Position numbers and translations under genes: made by a program. From positions 203,772 through 267,771 of the forward strand of contig NRSV01000027.1 of the NCBI GenBank assembly GCA_002286855.1: 64,000 nucleotides of DNA. The letters are read 5' to 3'. The notes beneath the pieces were generated by a model that was given only the letters and a program-made list of their open reading frames with translations, was not told the DNA's origin and made no database searches. Below are positions 28,876-40,419 of the stretch, piece after piece. How positions within the stretch are numbered: the stretch's first letter is position 1; the number at the start of each line of letters is the position of its first letter. This DNA is from Bipolaris cookei (taxonomy: Eukaryota; Ascomycota; Dothideomycetes; Pleosporales; Pleosporaceae).

Positions 28876-31248
28876 TCAATCCGAGTCATCATCAGTATCC
28901 TGTCCAAGCACTAGTGATATTTTATCGTTGTCGCTGTCATCGTCACCTTCACCTGGATCAGGAAGCTCTGGAATCGCAGAGGCGGTGTTGGTAGCAGTGA
29001 AATTTGAGGTGGCCGACGCTGTCGCATCGAGAAGAATGTCGTCAGAAGGCGTGGTAGCAGTGGAAACAGGCTGTGCGGTACGCGTAGGCTGTAGCTTATC
29101 TTGGTTCGTTTTCGCACGCTTCGAAGGAGAACGAGGGCCTTCATCGCTGATTGGACGCTTTGATTCGCCAGAGGCTGGGGATTCTGACAGAAGTGCATTC
29201 CCTGAACCCGTGAATGCTGAATTCGGCCTAGAGGAGATGAGTGCGGACACGTCGGTGTGGAGAACATCCGTCATGGCGAAGTCTTTCACTGCAGTACCAG
29301 CACTCTCCTGTAAAAAGCCATCAACCACTTCTTCTGGAGCTTGTGACTCAACCTCATCCTCAACATCCCCGTCGTCATCTCCCTCTTCTATATCCAAGTC
29401 TTGACCACCTAGGCGGATTACTGGCATCCGTGGCCTCAGCATGCCCTCAACGTCCCTTTCAGCAGAAAATGACCGAGCTATGAGTGGCAGAATGCTTGCT
29501 GCAGGTTTACCAAACTTCTTGCTTGGCGGAGGGTTCAGCACGCTTGCTACCATGGCTTCCTTGTGCTGTGCGAGAATGGCTGTGCGGTCTAGGCGAGCTC
29601 GCATGGAGTCGGATAGATGTTGAGCACGAATGTTCGAGAGTAGCACAGGCAGAAGATTGTAAGCGGCTTGGGACAATCCCGTATAGCCGTCGAGGTAATT
29701 GTCAGGTTCTTTGGAGGCGCTTAGGAAAGCGTCTGCGTTTGCAGACGTCTGTGGCTGAGCGTTGCCATTTGCCTTGGCACGATTGGAGATATGGTTGGCT
29801 GTGTTGATAGTTGTAGCTGAAGGAAGCAGGTCATCGCAGCAGGAGCGGATAAGGGGCAGGAGAGAGTCAACAATAGACTTGTGAAGCGCGACCCCAGATC
29901 TCTTTAAAAGAGCTGACGTTGCTACATAACATGCCGTTCTGACTTGAACAGTATCTCTCTCCACATTAAAGACCCAGACAAGCTGATCAATGATCATCGG
30001 GTCCAACGCAATTGTGCTCGACTGAGACCTATATGCTAGCGATAAAAGCACTTGGATCGCAACAACATGTACCTCCGGGATCAACAGCCAAAGGTTTTCT
30101 CGCTCTTCTTTGCTGACTTGCGCATTCAGGCGGATAGTGTTTTGGAAGTTTTTGGATGAAGATACAGGGATGGTGATTGAGAGCATCCTCAAGATCAAAT
30201 CAACGATCAGACCGACGTCCAAGTAGACAGTGCTTAAAGTGGGACTCTCTATGTACTCTTTCAGGAGATACAGGAGTCCCAACAGTCGTTCACCACCGGC
30301 GAAAATGCCCGACCAAGATGGAAGACCTGAGCTTGGCTCCTGATCCTGGGTTTCATAATTGACGGTATGGCTATTCGCCAAGGGTGCTTCACGGGAAGTA
30401 GATTGCCAATCTTCCATTACCGCACGGAACACATGATCTGCAGTCTGGTGGGCGCTGTTGACTATATTTTTGACGGATATTGTCCAATCCTCACCAGAAC
30501 TACCCTTTGATGCGCAGTAAGGTAGCTGCACATAGAGCTGGCGCGCAGCCGCAGCAATATCGGATGTAACCCCATGCCTGAATTCAGAAATTTCTTCTTG
30601 ACTCAGCTTGGTGGACGGTGTGGGCGCAACCAAGCGGGCTAAGAGTGGGTGGAGCTGTTTGAGGTATGATCGAAAGACCGTGGGATGTCGGGGTAGCAGT
30701 TGGCTGAAACTCTCCAGGATTGTTAACAGCAAAGAATCCGGTACATTGGCCGTATTGGCTATCTGTAGTCCCGCTTGTACAAAAGGCGTTAGAGATGGAG
30801 TGGTAATCTCGCGAACCAGCGTCGGATATTCCTTTGTCAGAAAAAAGATGCGTGTCAGAGCGATGATGCACAGTTTCTTCGAGGATGGCGGGTCCGGCTT
30901 GTTGAGGAGTCCCAAGAGACCGCGAACCCAGGGCAGACTCCTTTGCAAAGTTTCCCAACCTCCGACTTCGATGGTCGCTTTGATCAAGACAATGGCGCAC
31001 CATCTTCCGTGAGGAGTGCGATCTTGGAGAAGAGTAGACAGGAGAGTGCGGTACTTGTGCACGGCGACAGAGTATTCGGAGGAAGTGGCTTTGGTGCCTG
31101 AAGCCTGGGGCGACGAAAGAATAGTCCTGCACGAGGCCAAGGATGCAGCTATTGCAGGCACGTGCTGGGGAAGTTGGGGAGTTGGTGTAGATGAGATGCG
31201 GAAGCTGAGCGCTCGCAGTGTCGCGAGTTCTGCAGCAAGGGGCGCCAT
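28876..31248 (-). CDS. RIX1: Pre-rRNA-processing protein RIX1 (IPI2)
   Basis: 790 residues, uninterrupted. The N-terminal two thirds are alpha-helical and match the RIX1/PELP1 domain, including HGRWCAIVLIKATIEVGGW near residues 82-100, followed by repeated helical segments (SSKKLCIIALTRIFFL, LLLTILESFSQLLPRHP). The C-terminal third is acidic and low complexity (runs of Asp/Glu, ending GQDTDDDSD). In yeast, Rix1 forms a complex with Ipi1 and Ipi3 that processes ITS2 and licenses late nuclear 60S particles. It is transcribed divergently from YPP1, with 305 bp between start codons. Family assignment comes from recognised sequence, not a search. Confidence 0.85.
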   Translation of the reverse strand: MAPLAAELATLRALSFRISSTPTPQLPQHVPAIAASLASCRTILSSPQASGTKATSSEYSVAVHKYRTLLSTLLQDRTPHGRWCAIVLIKATIEVGGWETLQRSLPWVRGLLGLLNKPDPPSSKKLCIIALTRIFFLTKEYPTLVREITTPSLTPFVQAGLQIANTANVPDSLLLTILESFSQLLPRHPTVFRSYLKQLHPLLARLVAPTPSTKLSQEEISEFRHGVTSDIAAAARQLYVQLPYCASKGSSGEDWTISVKNIVNSAHQTADHVFRAVMEDWQSTSREAPLANSHTVNYETQDQEPSSGLPSWSGIFAGGERLLGLLYLLKEYIESPTLSTVYLDVGLIVDLILRMLSITIPVSSSKNFQNTIRLNAQVSKEERENLWLLIPEVHVVAIQVLLSLAYRSQSSTIALDPMIIDQLVWVFNVERDTVQVRTACYVATSALLKRSGVALHKSIVDSLLPLIRSCCDDLLPSATTINTANHISNRAKANGNAQPQTSANADAFLSASKEPDNYLDGYTGLSQAAYNLLPVLLSNIRAQHLSDSMRARLDRTAILAQHKEAMVASVLNPPPSKKFGKPAASILPLIARSFSAERDVEGMLRPRMPVIRLGGQDLDIEEGDDDGDVEDEVESQAPEEVVDGFLQESAGTAVKDFAMTDVLHTDVSALISSRPNSAFTGSGNALLSESPASGESKRPISDEGPRSPSKRAKTNQDKLQPTRTAQPVSTATTPSDDILLDATASATSNFTATNTASAIPELPDPGEGDDDSDNDKISLVLGQDTDDDSD

Positions 31249-31553
31249 GATGAGCTGTGTCTGCCTTGTCTGAATAAATCAATCCAGCTCGTCTCTTTTG
31301 AGCTGGACTGTAAGAGCAATAGTATCTAAGTCTATGGCAACAAAAAAGTTTGGACCTCGGCGGTCGTGTCGGCCCGTGAGGCGCTAAGGCGACAGGGATG
31401 GGGGACTAATCCGGCTGGGTGGGACCAGAGCTGCAGTCGGTCTGTGACATGTGGATGGCCATGGCCGCCGCGGTCGTAAGGAATATTGCTACTCGAACAT
31501 GACTGTGCATGTATCGCGACTTTGCGTAGTGCCAAAGGCATATCTTTAACACC
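31249..31553. promoter_or_regulatory. Shared upstream region of RIX1 and YPP1
   Basis: The 305 bp between divergent start codons must hold both promoters and 5' leaders. No defined element was identified. Confidence 0.4.
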
Positions 31554-34500
31554 ATGGTGGTATGTTGCCTGCCATATTGCTTTGTGTGTCCAGGGAGTAG
31601 CCACTTCCAGCGCAACGTCATTTCTCTACGCCCATAGCTTACAACAGCACAGAACGCCCCTGAGAACGAGAAAGCGAAGCGCTACATCCAGCAATTGGAC
31701 GAGGCCAGATGTGCTGGACGATGGGCTGATGTGCCCGAGCTGTGCAGAAAGGTTGAGAAACACGCACCGCACCGGAAGTGTCAGCAAAACCTGTTCCCTT
31801 TGCACGCCGTGACTGAGGGCTAACGTCGGAGCAAGGCCTCACCCTTACAGCCCGCTCCGAAACACAGGTAGCTGCATATAGTACCCAGCGCCCCTCCACT
31901 GCCTCCTCGACCGCCTCTGCTGGGCTGTCGCAGATTGTACCTTCGCTACTTGCCGCCATCGACGAAGACAGTAGCCACGACCAAGATGTCTTCCAGGCCA
32001 CCGTGTGTATTGCATGGACCCACTACGTACTCGATGAGCTTGCTCAGGCCGTATCACGGCTTCCAAAAGATTTTGGAGTCGTCGCAACAGAGCTGTCAGG
32101 CGAAGCAGGAGGCTTGCTGCATGGATGGTCCCGGGTCTGCTTGGTAAAGGGCTCATACATTAAAGGTACGTGCAACGCCTTTCCCAGAAGCAAATCCCGG
32201 GTCTGACGTAGTACAGGTTCTGCGCTCGAAAAGACAGGCGCGGTCGGCGAGGCAGTCATGGCCTACTCGTCCGTAATGCCATGGCTGTCCAGCGCCATCA
32301 CACCCAGCACCGAATCCGCGCAATTCCACATGTGGGGTGAACATTCCATTGTCCGTCTCTGCCAGCTGTCCGACCAGTCTACGAGCACTGGCGAAAACGT
32401 CACCGCCTTCGATGCCCTGCGAACGTACCGGTACTGGGCCAAGTTCTGGGATGCCTCGTCTAAGAACAACACAACCGACATAGCCGATTTGGCACAGCAC
32501 CGACGACTGGCATGGAAAGCATACTACGACTCACTCTCCATTATTCTACGTCGAAACCTTCCGTACGAGCCTGACTCTACGCCCGTCATCGCAGAGAAGC
32601 CTTCTTCAAACCCTCGCTCCGACATACGATTACGGCAGAGAGCAGAACTCAAGCGAGTGGAAACTATCTATGAAAATCTTTTGATCAAGGAGACAAAGTT
32701 TCCCAAGGCCAGCGAAACCAATCACGAGGTTGAATCATGGGTGGACTCTGTCATGGACAACTGGCGCCTGCTCTGTGGCCCAACGTGGTCCGATGAGGAT
32801 CTTGGTGAAGGAGGCAAGGAGGGCGTTGCTCGAGGTGTACTTGATGTGAGTGTCCAACGAACAATTTTGCTCATCAGTACTAACGCGGTTTAGATCCTCT
32901 ACCGAGCAGCCACCAAGACATATCACTCTACCCAAATACTGCGCAACTTATTCGTCGTTCACGCATCGCTCGCTGAGCCTGAGTTGGCTTACAAAGCCTA
33001 CGATGCTTACGTGGAGATCATCCAGCGGAACAAGGACCGAGCGGAAAAAAGCGGGGAACCCGAAGCAGGTATAGATGATGATGGCACCGTCTTGCGAACG
33101 TCAGCAGAAGCCATTAAGATGCTTTGTCGCTGGGGATCCAAGAAGGAAGCCGAAAAGGCGCTCGAGATTGGCCACAGTATCGAACACTGGTTGGAACAAG
33201 CAGAACATCGTCGTGAGGCAAAGGGTGCCGTCTCTGTTGCCTCGGCAGAACCAGTGGTCGAGCCCATGGCTCTGGCAGCAGCATACTGCGCCATCGGCAT
33301 GAGCCAAGCTCACTGGGCGTGGCTGACTTACGATGTTGAAACACGTTCAAGCATACAAACCAAAGCTGTACAGTACCTTCGTAAGGCGCTTTCACCGCAG
33401 CTTGGCGACGAGAACAATGTGGAGGCTCTATATGCGCTAGCCTTGGTGCTGGCAGAAGTGCGAGACATTCCAGGCGCAATTAAGATCGCCAAGCGTGCCT
33501 TGTCCTCAGGCGCTAAAAGTACCGCGATCAGTACTGACGGAGTGCTTTCCGATGGTATTACCAGCGAATTCGGCCGAGAGCGCAAGTTGATGCCAGTATG
33601 GCACCTTCTTGCTTTGTTGCTAACATCGCGATCTGATTTCGCTGCGGCCGAGCGGGCTTGCGAAGCGGCTTTCGAGCAATTTGGTGATCCCACCGTTATG
33701 TTCGGCCGTGGTGATTCGGGTGCCTACCGCAGTGAGCATCTAAATGATGCCGTCGGCCAAGATACCGCGGACTCGGGCGTCGTGGATCGCATGGAGCGTT
33801 TTGAGAAGAGCAATATTTTGCAGATTAAGATGACGCAGCTGGCGCTTCTTGAAATTACAGATGGTGCCACTGCCGCGGTAGATGGGTGCGATGAATTGCT
33901 GGCGTTATATGGTCGACTTTTCGGCGACCCGACGGTAGATGCGATCAAGCCGCCAACTCCTCCTGCAGCTTTGGCGCCACCCAAAACTGCTATTGGTATC
34001 GGGCGAGGGAGCATCTTTCGGGGGAGAGGCTCGGTCAGGGCACAGCAAGACAACGCCGCTCGCAACGCATCCGCTGTCAGCTCTAAAACAGCTACCACAC
34101 AGCCAGATCAGGCTCCAGCTATCCAAGTAACCAACAATGAATCTGCGGCAGATCCCAATTCCCACCATCGACATCATCTCTTTCATCACAAACATGAGGA
34201 TGGACAGGTTGGCGTTACGCGAACTGCAAGCAAATTGCAAAAGCGGCGTTCACGTTCGGCTAGTCTTGGCAAAGCCTCTATCCCAGAGACTGATCTAGCC
34301 CAAGGAGTTCCACCGCTTCCAGAAAACGGGATTGATGGTTCTTCGCTTTCAAACGGCCCCATGGGCTCTGCTCTACCTAATGTCTCCAGAAAGTCCAATG
34401 AGAACGGAGAGCGACCTCTACGGTCTATTCCTCATAATCTCGACCATTCCGCTCCGCCGCTAGCGCACGACCACCCACCTAAGCAAGATATGCGTTTGCC

Positions 34501-35356
34501 TTCTGCACTCCCGCGTGTAGACTATGTGCCTTCCGATCCTCACTTTTCGAAGATTCAAGAGCGTCGACAAAAAGTATCATTACTGGTCAGTATATGGATC
34601 TTCATCTCACGGCTATATGCAAGGGCACACATGTTCCAAGATGCAAGAGAAGCTGTAGCGGAGGCATTGAAGTTGGTAGACACATTTGAAGCAGAGGTAT
34701 CTGTAGAGTCAGCCACAGCAAAAGCACTTGCAGATAAGGGATGGGGCGGTGGAAAAAGTGTAGAAGAGCTATGGGCCGACGTATTTGCTGCGGTAAGTGA
34801 TGAAGCTCATTATCCCAGCATGTTCGCTAATTTCGATCAGCGCGGAGGGCTCCTCGTTGCTCAATCGATGCCCCATGAGGCTCGCGCAGACTTTGAACAA
34901 GCTCTACAACATTTCCCCGATCATCCTGAAGGTATCGTGGGTTTATCAAACATACTTTTAGATATCTACAATGAGGCTATACCCTTAGAGCCGGTCAATG
35001 CTGCGGTCGCACTATCTCCGTCTCGGCCAACCTCAGCCGCTTCCATTCAAGCCAGTCCGTCCACCACAAGGTCGCAATATCTTACCTCGCACACCCCTTC
35101 GGCTGAGAATCAGCTTTCTCCGCCTGAGCTGACTCGTCTTGCAGCGCGTGATCGTGCTTTTGGGCTGCTCTCAACCCTCACAAAACTTGGCGCTGGCTGG
35201 GATTACTCGGAGGCATGGTATGCGTTGGCCAGAGCTTACGAGGAGAGTGGGCAGATCGAAAAAACAAAGGAAGTCCTCTGGTGGTGCGTGGAGCTCGAAG
35301 ATACGCATCCTATGCGAAGTTGGAAGAATGTAAATACTGGCGGCTTTGTGTTGTAG
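31554..35356 (+). CDS. YPP1: TPR protein YPP1 (TTC7 homologue), PI4-kinase complex subunit
   Basis: Predicted exons are 31554-31559, 31638-31779, 31836-32165, 32217-32845, 32894-34792 and 34841-35356, giving 1173 residues. Exon 1 encodes only Met-Val before a consensus donor (GTATGT). The start is inferred because the downstream frame (KAKRYIQQLDEARCAGRW) is preceded by an in-frame stop at an acceptor. Helical repeats cover most of the protein (DALRTYRYWAKFWD, EALYALALVLAEVRDIPGA, EAWYALARAYEESGQ), with a low-complexity linker at about residues 700-850. The last intron (48 nt, GTAAGT..CAG) is in frame and easily missed. Ypp1/TTC7 links Stt4 PI4-kinase to Efr3 at the plasma membrane. Confidence 0.8.
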
Positions 35357-35543
35357 CTTATTTTAATATATGCCTGATGGGCTTGATACTCATCGCTGCT
35401 GTCGATTTTAATAGTACTAGGTAGTGCCTGTAGACCCAATATCAAACGAAGTGTGACCGGAAGACACATCATTCTTCGCGAACCAGCATCTGAAGTGCCC
35501 AAAGTCGTGGGAAGGCAAAAGGCACCCAGCTAATCTTATCCCC

Positions 35544-35789
35544 TGTCCGAACCTAAATCAGGCACTAAGATAGTAACCACGTGACTCCAACTTTCTACGG
35601 ATACCCGTGCACAGGGCTCAGGAGTATATCAACTCTTTTTTCTTTAAACGTAGAAGGGAGATAGCAATGAACCATAGTTACTTGCCACCCCTACTCACCC
35701 GCACGCTGTGTACACCGTGCAACTAGCTGTATTGACTTAGACATCTTGCTATCACCAAGCGCTGGCTAGCCAATAGAGTCCATTCAACA
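35544..35789 (-). mobile_element. Solo LTR, family B, copy 1
   Basis: A 246-bp unit. On the minus strand it begins TGTTGAATGGACTC and ends AGGTTCGGACA. A 5-bp duplication TCCCC flanks it (35539-35543 and 35790-35794). The copy at 58415-58660 is the same length and clearly similar in the opposite orientation. Its first six minus-strand bases (TGTTGA) provide the last codon and stop of the P450 gene. Confidence 0.88.
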
Positions 35790-37502
35790 TCCCCTAATAT
35801 ACCTCGCCTTCACAATAAGCGGAGGCTTTTCCCAGAGTAAATACACCTTCTGCTTAATCCAGCTCTGACTCTCCTCACACAATTCGAAATCAAAATTCCA
35901 TAAGAGTTTTCCAAGAATGATGCGCATCTCATGATTCGCAAGACTATAATCAATTAGCGTTAGCGAAATTCTATTCTTGTCGTCTTTGCTGATTTTATCG
36001 AAAACTTACCTTTGACCAATGCAGTTGCGCGGCCCAATCGAGAATGGGTTGAAAGCGTCTTTGTGGTCATCATCGTAGCCAGTGCCGGGGAGCCAGCGCT
36101 CAGGAATGAACGAGTCGGCATCCTTGAAGTTCGTGCTGTGATGGTAGGCTGCGAATTGAGAAACTGCGACGCGAGTCTGATTTGTAGTAGGTTAGAAAAA
36201 ACAAATTCAAGTTTCGAATTTCCATAATGTGCTTACGTTTTCTGGGATCCACTGTCCGTCGACGGCGTTGCCTCCAGGTGGAGTCTTGCGGAACAAAGGA
36301 GTGGGAATGACGGGGTAGACCCTTAGACTCTCCTTGATGCATGCGGACATGAAAGGCAGGTGTTGCAACGTATCAAGAGTCAGCTCGTCCTCGCGCAGAG
36401 CACGCACCTCTGCCTGGAGCCTTTCCATCTGCTCTGGATGCATTAGACAGAAGTAGAAGAGGGCGCTGAGTGTTGAAGCTGTTGTCTCTGTTCCCGCGAC
36501 CATGAATAAAATAGCATCGGCCATCATGATCTCTTTTGGTATTTCGCCTTGCTCATTTTTGGCCATGACCAGCGACCAGATATCAGGTTTGCCAATGTCG
36601 ATGCCTTTTGCAAGGCGCTTCTCGACGCGCTGAGCAGAGTAGTCGTAATGTGCTAGCGCAGCATCATTGAGAGACTTGGGCACGGCGTATCTGATTAAAC
36701 GCCCAATGATTGTGTAGTCTAGGGAAATGCGTAGGACCGAAGCAGTCTTTATGCTGCCAAAGACCTGTGCGACCCACGGACTCAACTCCGATTGCTCGAG
36801 TAGACCGAGAGGCTCCCCAAATGTCAGGTCTGCCATCACGTCAAACGTACAGCAGTTGAGCAGTTTTTGGATATCCGTTTTGCTAGTTGAGTCCTCTGTG
36901 ACAGCTTCCTTGATGATCTTGACGAGCAAGTTGACATAGCCGAGAATCAGGGGCTCTTGTTTCCTTAAGGCTTTATCGCTGAACGCGTTCTGATACATTC
37001 TTCGTCGCGGCCTGTGGACTTCTGTCCTATATTCCGAGGCTAAAGATCGCATGCCTTTGATGTTTGATGGAACAGATGATGGATCCTTGCGGTTCTCAAG
37101 CCGTTTGCCAATTGAGGAACCGGCAATATCTCTCCAGGCTCCAGCTGTCACAAAAGACAATCGATCAGGTGCAAGGCGGACAACTTCCCCATATTTCTTG
37201 TGCATTGCCGCCCCCCATACAGCTTCCTCGCCCATTAGGCATTTGTAGTGGTAAAAAAATCCGGTAGCTGCAGCAATCTTTGGGCCGGGGACTTTGATTC
37301 CAAATTAGCAAAAGCATTGTATGAGAAGTAGAAGATACCCCTTACATTTGCGGCAAGGATGGAAGAAAACATTGTAGATGGCAAGCAGCAAGAATTGAAG
37401 TATGACCTGGGTATTTGCTTAGCAAGTCAGAAAGGCAAAGTGCAGATGGGTTGTACTGACGACTCCAACAATCGAAGCCACGAGGAACAGTACGTTCCCC
37501 AT
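35784..37502 (-). CDS. Cytochrome P450 monooxygenase
   Basis: Exons in transcript order are 37502-37461, 37406-37346, 37291-36237, 36176-36010 and 35943-35784, giving 494 residues. The N-terminus is a membrane anchor (VLFLVASIVGV..ILQFLLLAIYNVFFHP) followed by the proline hinge (FPGPKIAAATG). Landmarks are the I-helix AGTETT, the K-helix ESLR, PERW, and the haem loop FSIGPRNCIGQ with its Cys ligand. All key motifs are present, so it is probably functional. It resembles fungal secondary-metabolism P450s (GEEAVWGAAMHKKYGEVVR); substrate unknown. The C-terminus ends KARYIRG-C, where the final Cys and stop come from a solo LTR, so the ancestral end has been replaced. Confidence 0.85.
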
Positions 37503-38788
37503 CTGGAACGTCAAAGTGTGTGCGACACCCTAAAATGTATTTATAGCAAATTTGAGAAACGAACTAAAAGCTCAACATAACAAGAGTGAGGGCTGATAGG
37601 TATGTGGATTCTATCAAATGCTCTTAAAATCTTTCAAGTAGAAGAGGGACGATAGCTGCAACAGAGAAGGCCATCTAACAGTGCTATATGTACTCAATCA
37701 GAATTATTTTGAATGTTTGGACACGATTAAAACTCGCAGATCGCTAGACAGGCTTTGCTTATTGAAACGCGGAGCATCGGGGGGTCACGGAGGTAAATCT
37801 ACCCCTTGCGCGCTTGCTCAAATTATCACGCACACTGGGTACACCAGAGCTCCACAGTCGCAAGTTGCGAACCTAGTTAGGTTAGTTCCGAGACTGTTTT
37901 TTTTTCCAAAAAGTGGCATTTTTGTCGGTAATGCACATACGTACGACTTGTCGCAGTGATGACGTAACTTGTGGCTGAAGCAGCTAGGAGAGGCAAGTTT
38001 CCCAGTGGGTTGGATGTTGAATAATATATTTCAGGAAACATACCTGATTCTCTCAAAAAAAAAGAGTTATTTACTCATTTCAAATGAGCAGGAAAGAATA
38101 CAGTTGGTGATCAAGCACACAATCTTGATAGTTGATAGTCTCGAGTTAGCTTCTGCGGATCTTATTTTGGCCAATCTTTTGGATATGCAGCACCAAATCC
38201 CAGACGAAGGGACGACTGCGGGAAATTAACAAGTCCATTTTTAGTGTTCCATAGCATAGTCGCTTACCAACAGCGCCCAAGCTAATGTCATGTTCTAAGA
38301 CCGTCCTTTAACTCGTCCAGATGGATCTACGTAACAGACCAGATACAGTTGCACCAAACCAAAAAGGTAGGGAGATCATGTATGGCGTGATTTACAGCTT
38401 GGCAACAGCCAGTCCCAAAAGCTATACAGCGATCGTCCGATTGGACCAAAAGTGTATGCAGTAGAAATATCTTGTTTTCAATCTTGAGTTTTTGAGCTAC
38501 ACGGGCACTACGTAACGGGGATCATGCCAAGGCGCTATAGAAACCCGGAGGATATGTAGATCATACGGAAAACCCACCTCCTATTGGGGAAATTCCCTCA
38601 TGTCGTTCGGAGGAACGGACGATGGGATTTCCTGGACATAATTGAGCTCTAATATTACAAGGTTAAGGCACTCCTATCAATGCTCTCTATAGCTTACTGT
38701 GTAACAAGTGATTAAGCACTGTGTAATTTGAGGATGCAAGGTATTGCATAAAAGAAAGTGTTTCGCTGAAGGAGAGTGAAGGGTGGTA
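37503..38788. other. AT-rich intergenic region
   Basis: Holds the P450 promoter at its left end. Plus-strand frames at 37681-37959 and 37969-38229 have no domains and are not called. No repeat was recognised until the MITE at 38789. Confidence 0.3.
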
Positions 38789-38982
38789 CAGTCATTAGCG
38801 ATTGCGGCTTCATCACCGCACACAGCATCTCAAAATTCCAGTCATCATAAGATTGAGAATTGACCAGTCATATCGGTTGTTATGTAGCTGACATCTTGCG
38901 TTAAGCTATGTACGGAATGTGGGGCTATTCGAAGCCGCTGCGCAGCTGTGTGGAAGGATGAAGCCGCAATCGCTAGTGACTG
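38789..38982. mobile_element. Short MITE-like inverted-repeat element
   Basis: The left end CAGTCATTAGCGATTGCGGC and the right end (reverse complement CAGTCACTAGCGATTGCGGC) are inverted repeats of about 38 bp with few differences, continuing into TTCATC and CACACAGC. TA precedes the left end, but the right flank is AG, so the target duplication is not intact. The centre has no coding potential. Confidence 0.7.
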
Positions 38983-39033
38983 AGTGAGTCTACGTCGGTA
39001 CACGATAATGGAGGCTAGTTGGCTATATCATCT

Positions 39034-39220
39034 AGTCGCACGCGTAGGTGCGGTGAATTGATGTGTATATTGTGTCTGCTATCTACCATCTTCATTTATC
39101 TGTGGTGTGTAGCTATTGCTTTTTCTTGTTGAGGTGAGGCATCCTTGTTGCCGTTACAGTGGCTAGTTGCTTCGGCTTAGCTGGGGTCATTGCTTCTGCG
39201 GCCTTGCATAGGCTGCGGCA
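39034..39220 (+). mobile_element. Solo LTR, family A, shortened copy 3
   Basis: It begins AGTCGCACGCGTAGGTGCGG and ends GCATAGGCTGCGGCA, corresponding to both ends of the copy at 19678. It is 187 bp long, with the first tandem motif interval lost and a different centre. The 5-bp duplication CATCT is intact (39029-39033 and 39221-39225), which supports a real but diverged LTR. The first base pair is AG in place of TG. Confidence 0.75.
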
Positions 39221-39335
39221 CATCTCGCTTGGGTGTGTAGAGAAATAGAGCACATCTGCAGTTAGAAGTCTGTGCGATTCTATGATGATTTAAAATGGCT
39301 GACCGAAAAAAGCTCTTTCAATCCTCGTTGCATAC

Positions 39336-40202
39336 CTACAACCTTGCCTTTTTTACACCCTCTTTTAACATCTCTTCCACCGCGATTTCACTTGTCATCA
39401 AAATACACGTGTCTTTCAGACTGGGTACACGATATCTCTTGTTGACCACCTGATACTCCTCACTGACCAGCATATCCCTGAAATGCAGTATACTGGGGTA
39501 ATGCGCCAATGCAATCTCATCCCAGTCGTCGTTGCCGCTGCTCGCTTCACCATTACTGCCGATAGGACTTGCGGATATTCTATTGATGGATTCTCCCTTG
39601 ACGTGTGTGACGTTTCCGACAATCTTTGCGTTACCACCGTGCCTAGAGCCAATAGAATGTGCAAATGCAGTTCCGTATTTGATGTACTCTTGTTTCATAC
39701 CAGGGTTGAAAGCAAGTAAATTGAACATTGTGACCGCGCCTTTTGCTTCTTTGGAACCGCTGTTGACAAAGGATTGAATCCACATGTTCAATTCATCGCT
39801 CAATTCCAAACTTTGACTCGATTGCGTTGTCTTCTCTTTGAGATTTTGTTGCAGCTCAGGTACAGTTTGGGAATCTGGATGTAGAAGTTTGTTGTTCTTT
39901 GAGGCAAACTCGTTGATTAAGCGGGAGGGTACACCGGTTGTTATGCTCCACTGATGCTCAATGAGGTTGATGAGATCTGATGGCAGAACGTCTGTGGAGG
40001 GCAAGATGAGGAGGAAGTCCCAGTGGATGTTCCGAGCGAGGAGGTGTTCGGTTGAGAGCTTAGACGGGAGAATGATCCAGCGGACGACACGAGATACGAC
40101 TAGAGGCGAGACTTCGGTTGCTTTGAGCGTGGAAAGAAACGTCAAGACAGAGTTTGATGTTGCGGTGTGTAGCGCCAGTAAGTGCAGCGTGTAGAGAGGC
40201 AT
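39336..40202 (-). CDS. DUF1330-like (dimeric alpha/beta barrel) protein
   Basis: 288 residues, single exon. The C-terminal half (from about residue 155) has the fold-typical order VTMFNLLAFNPG, EYIKYGTAFAHSIGSRHGG, AKIVGNVTHVKG, WDEIALAHYPS, FRDMLVSEEYQ and RVPSLKDTCILMT, which matches DUF1330-like ferredoxin-fold proteins. The N-terminal half is a related strand-helix stretch ending in a Gln-rich linker. Biochemical role is unknown. No intron or signal peptide is visible. Confidence 0.7.
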   Translation of the reverse strand: MPLYTLHLLALHTATSNSVLTFLSTLKATEVSPLVVSRVVRWIILPSKLSTEHLLARNIHWDFLLILPSTDVLPSDLINLIEHQWSITTGVPSRLINEFASKNNKLLHPDSQTVPELQQNLKEKTTQSSQSLELSDELNMWIQSFVNSGSKEAKGAVTMFNLLAFNPGMKQEYIKYGTAFAHSIGSRHGGNAKIVGNVTHVKGESINRISASPIGSNGEASSGNDDWDEIALAHYPSILHFRDMLVSEEYQVVNKRYRVPSLKDTCILMTSEIAVEEMLKEGVKKARL

Positions 40203-40419
40203 TTTAATCTATATGTTATGATCGGCGTCTTCAAGATGTTACAGAAGACATAGCATTTGGAGGCTGAAATGCATGACGTAAGTTCGGACAGCTTTGCCGA
40301 GGCTCATGTTATGGTGAGGAATGGTAGTGGGAATGCGAGCACGCTATACATATTCACCCAACAATGAAAATAAAGTCTTCAGAACTTGAACAAATTCGAC
40401 TATTCTGCACCATCTCTAT

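Noticed and set aside
28793..29404. 203-codon plus-strand frame
   Set aside because: It lies wholly antisense to the C-terminal coding region of RIX1, and its Ser/Val-rich composition is that of a shadow frame.
37681..38229. Two consecutive plus-strand frames upstream of the P450 gene
   Set aside because: AT-rich, no domain, and no splicing that joins them into a recognisable protein.
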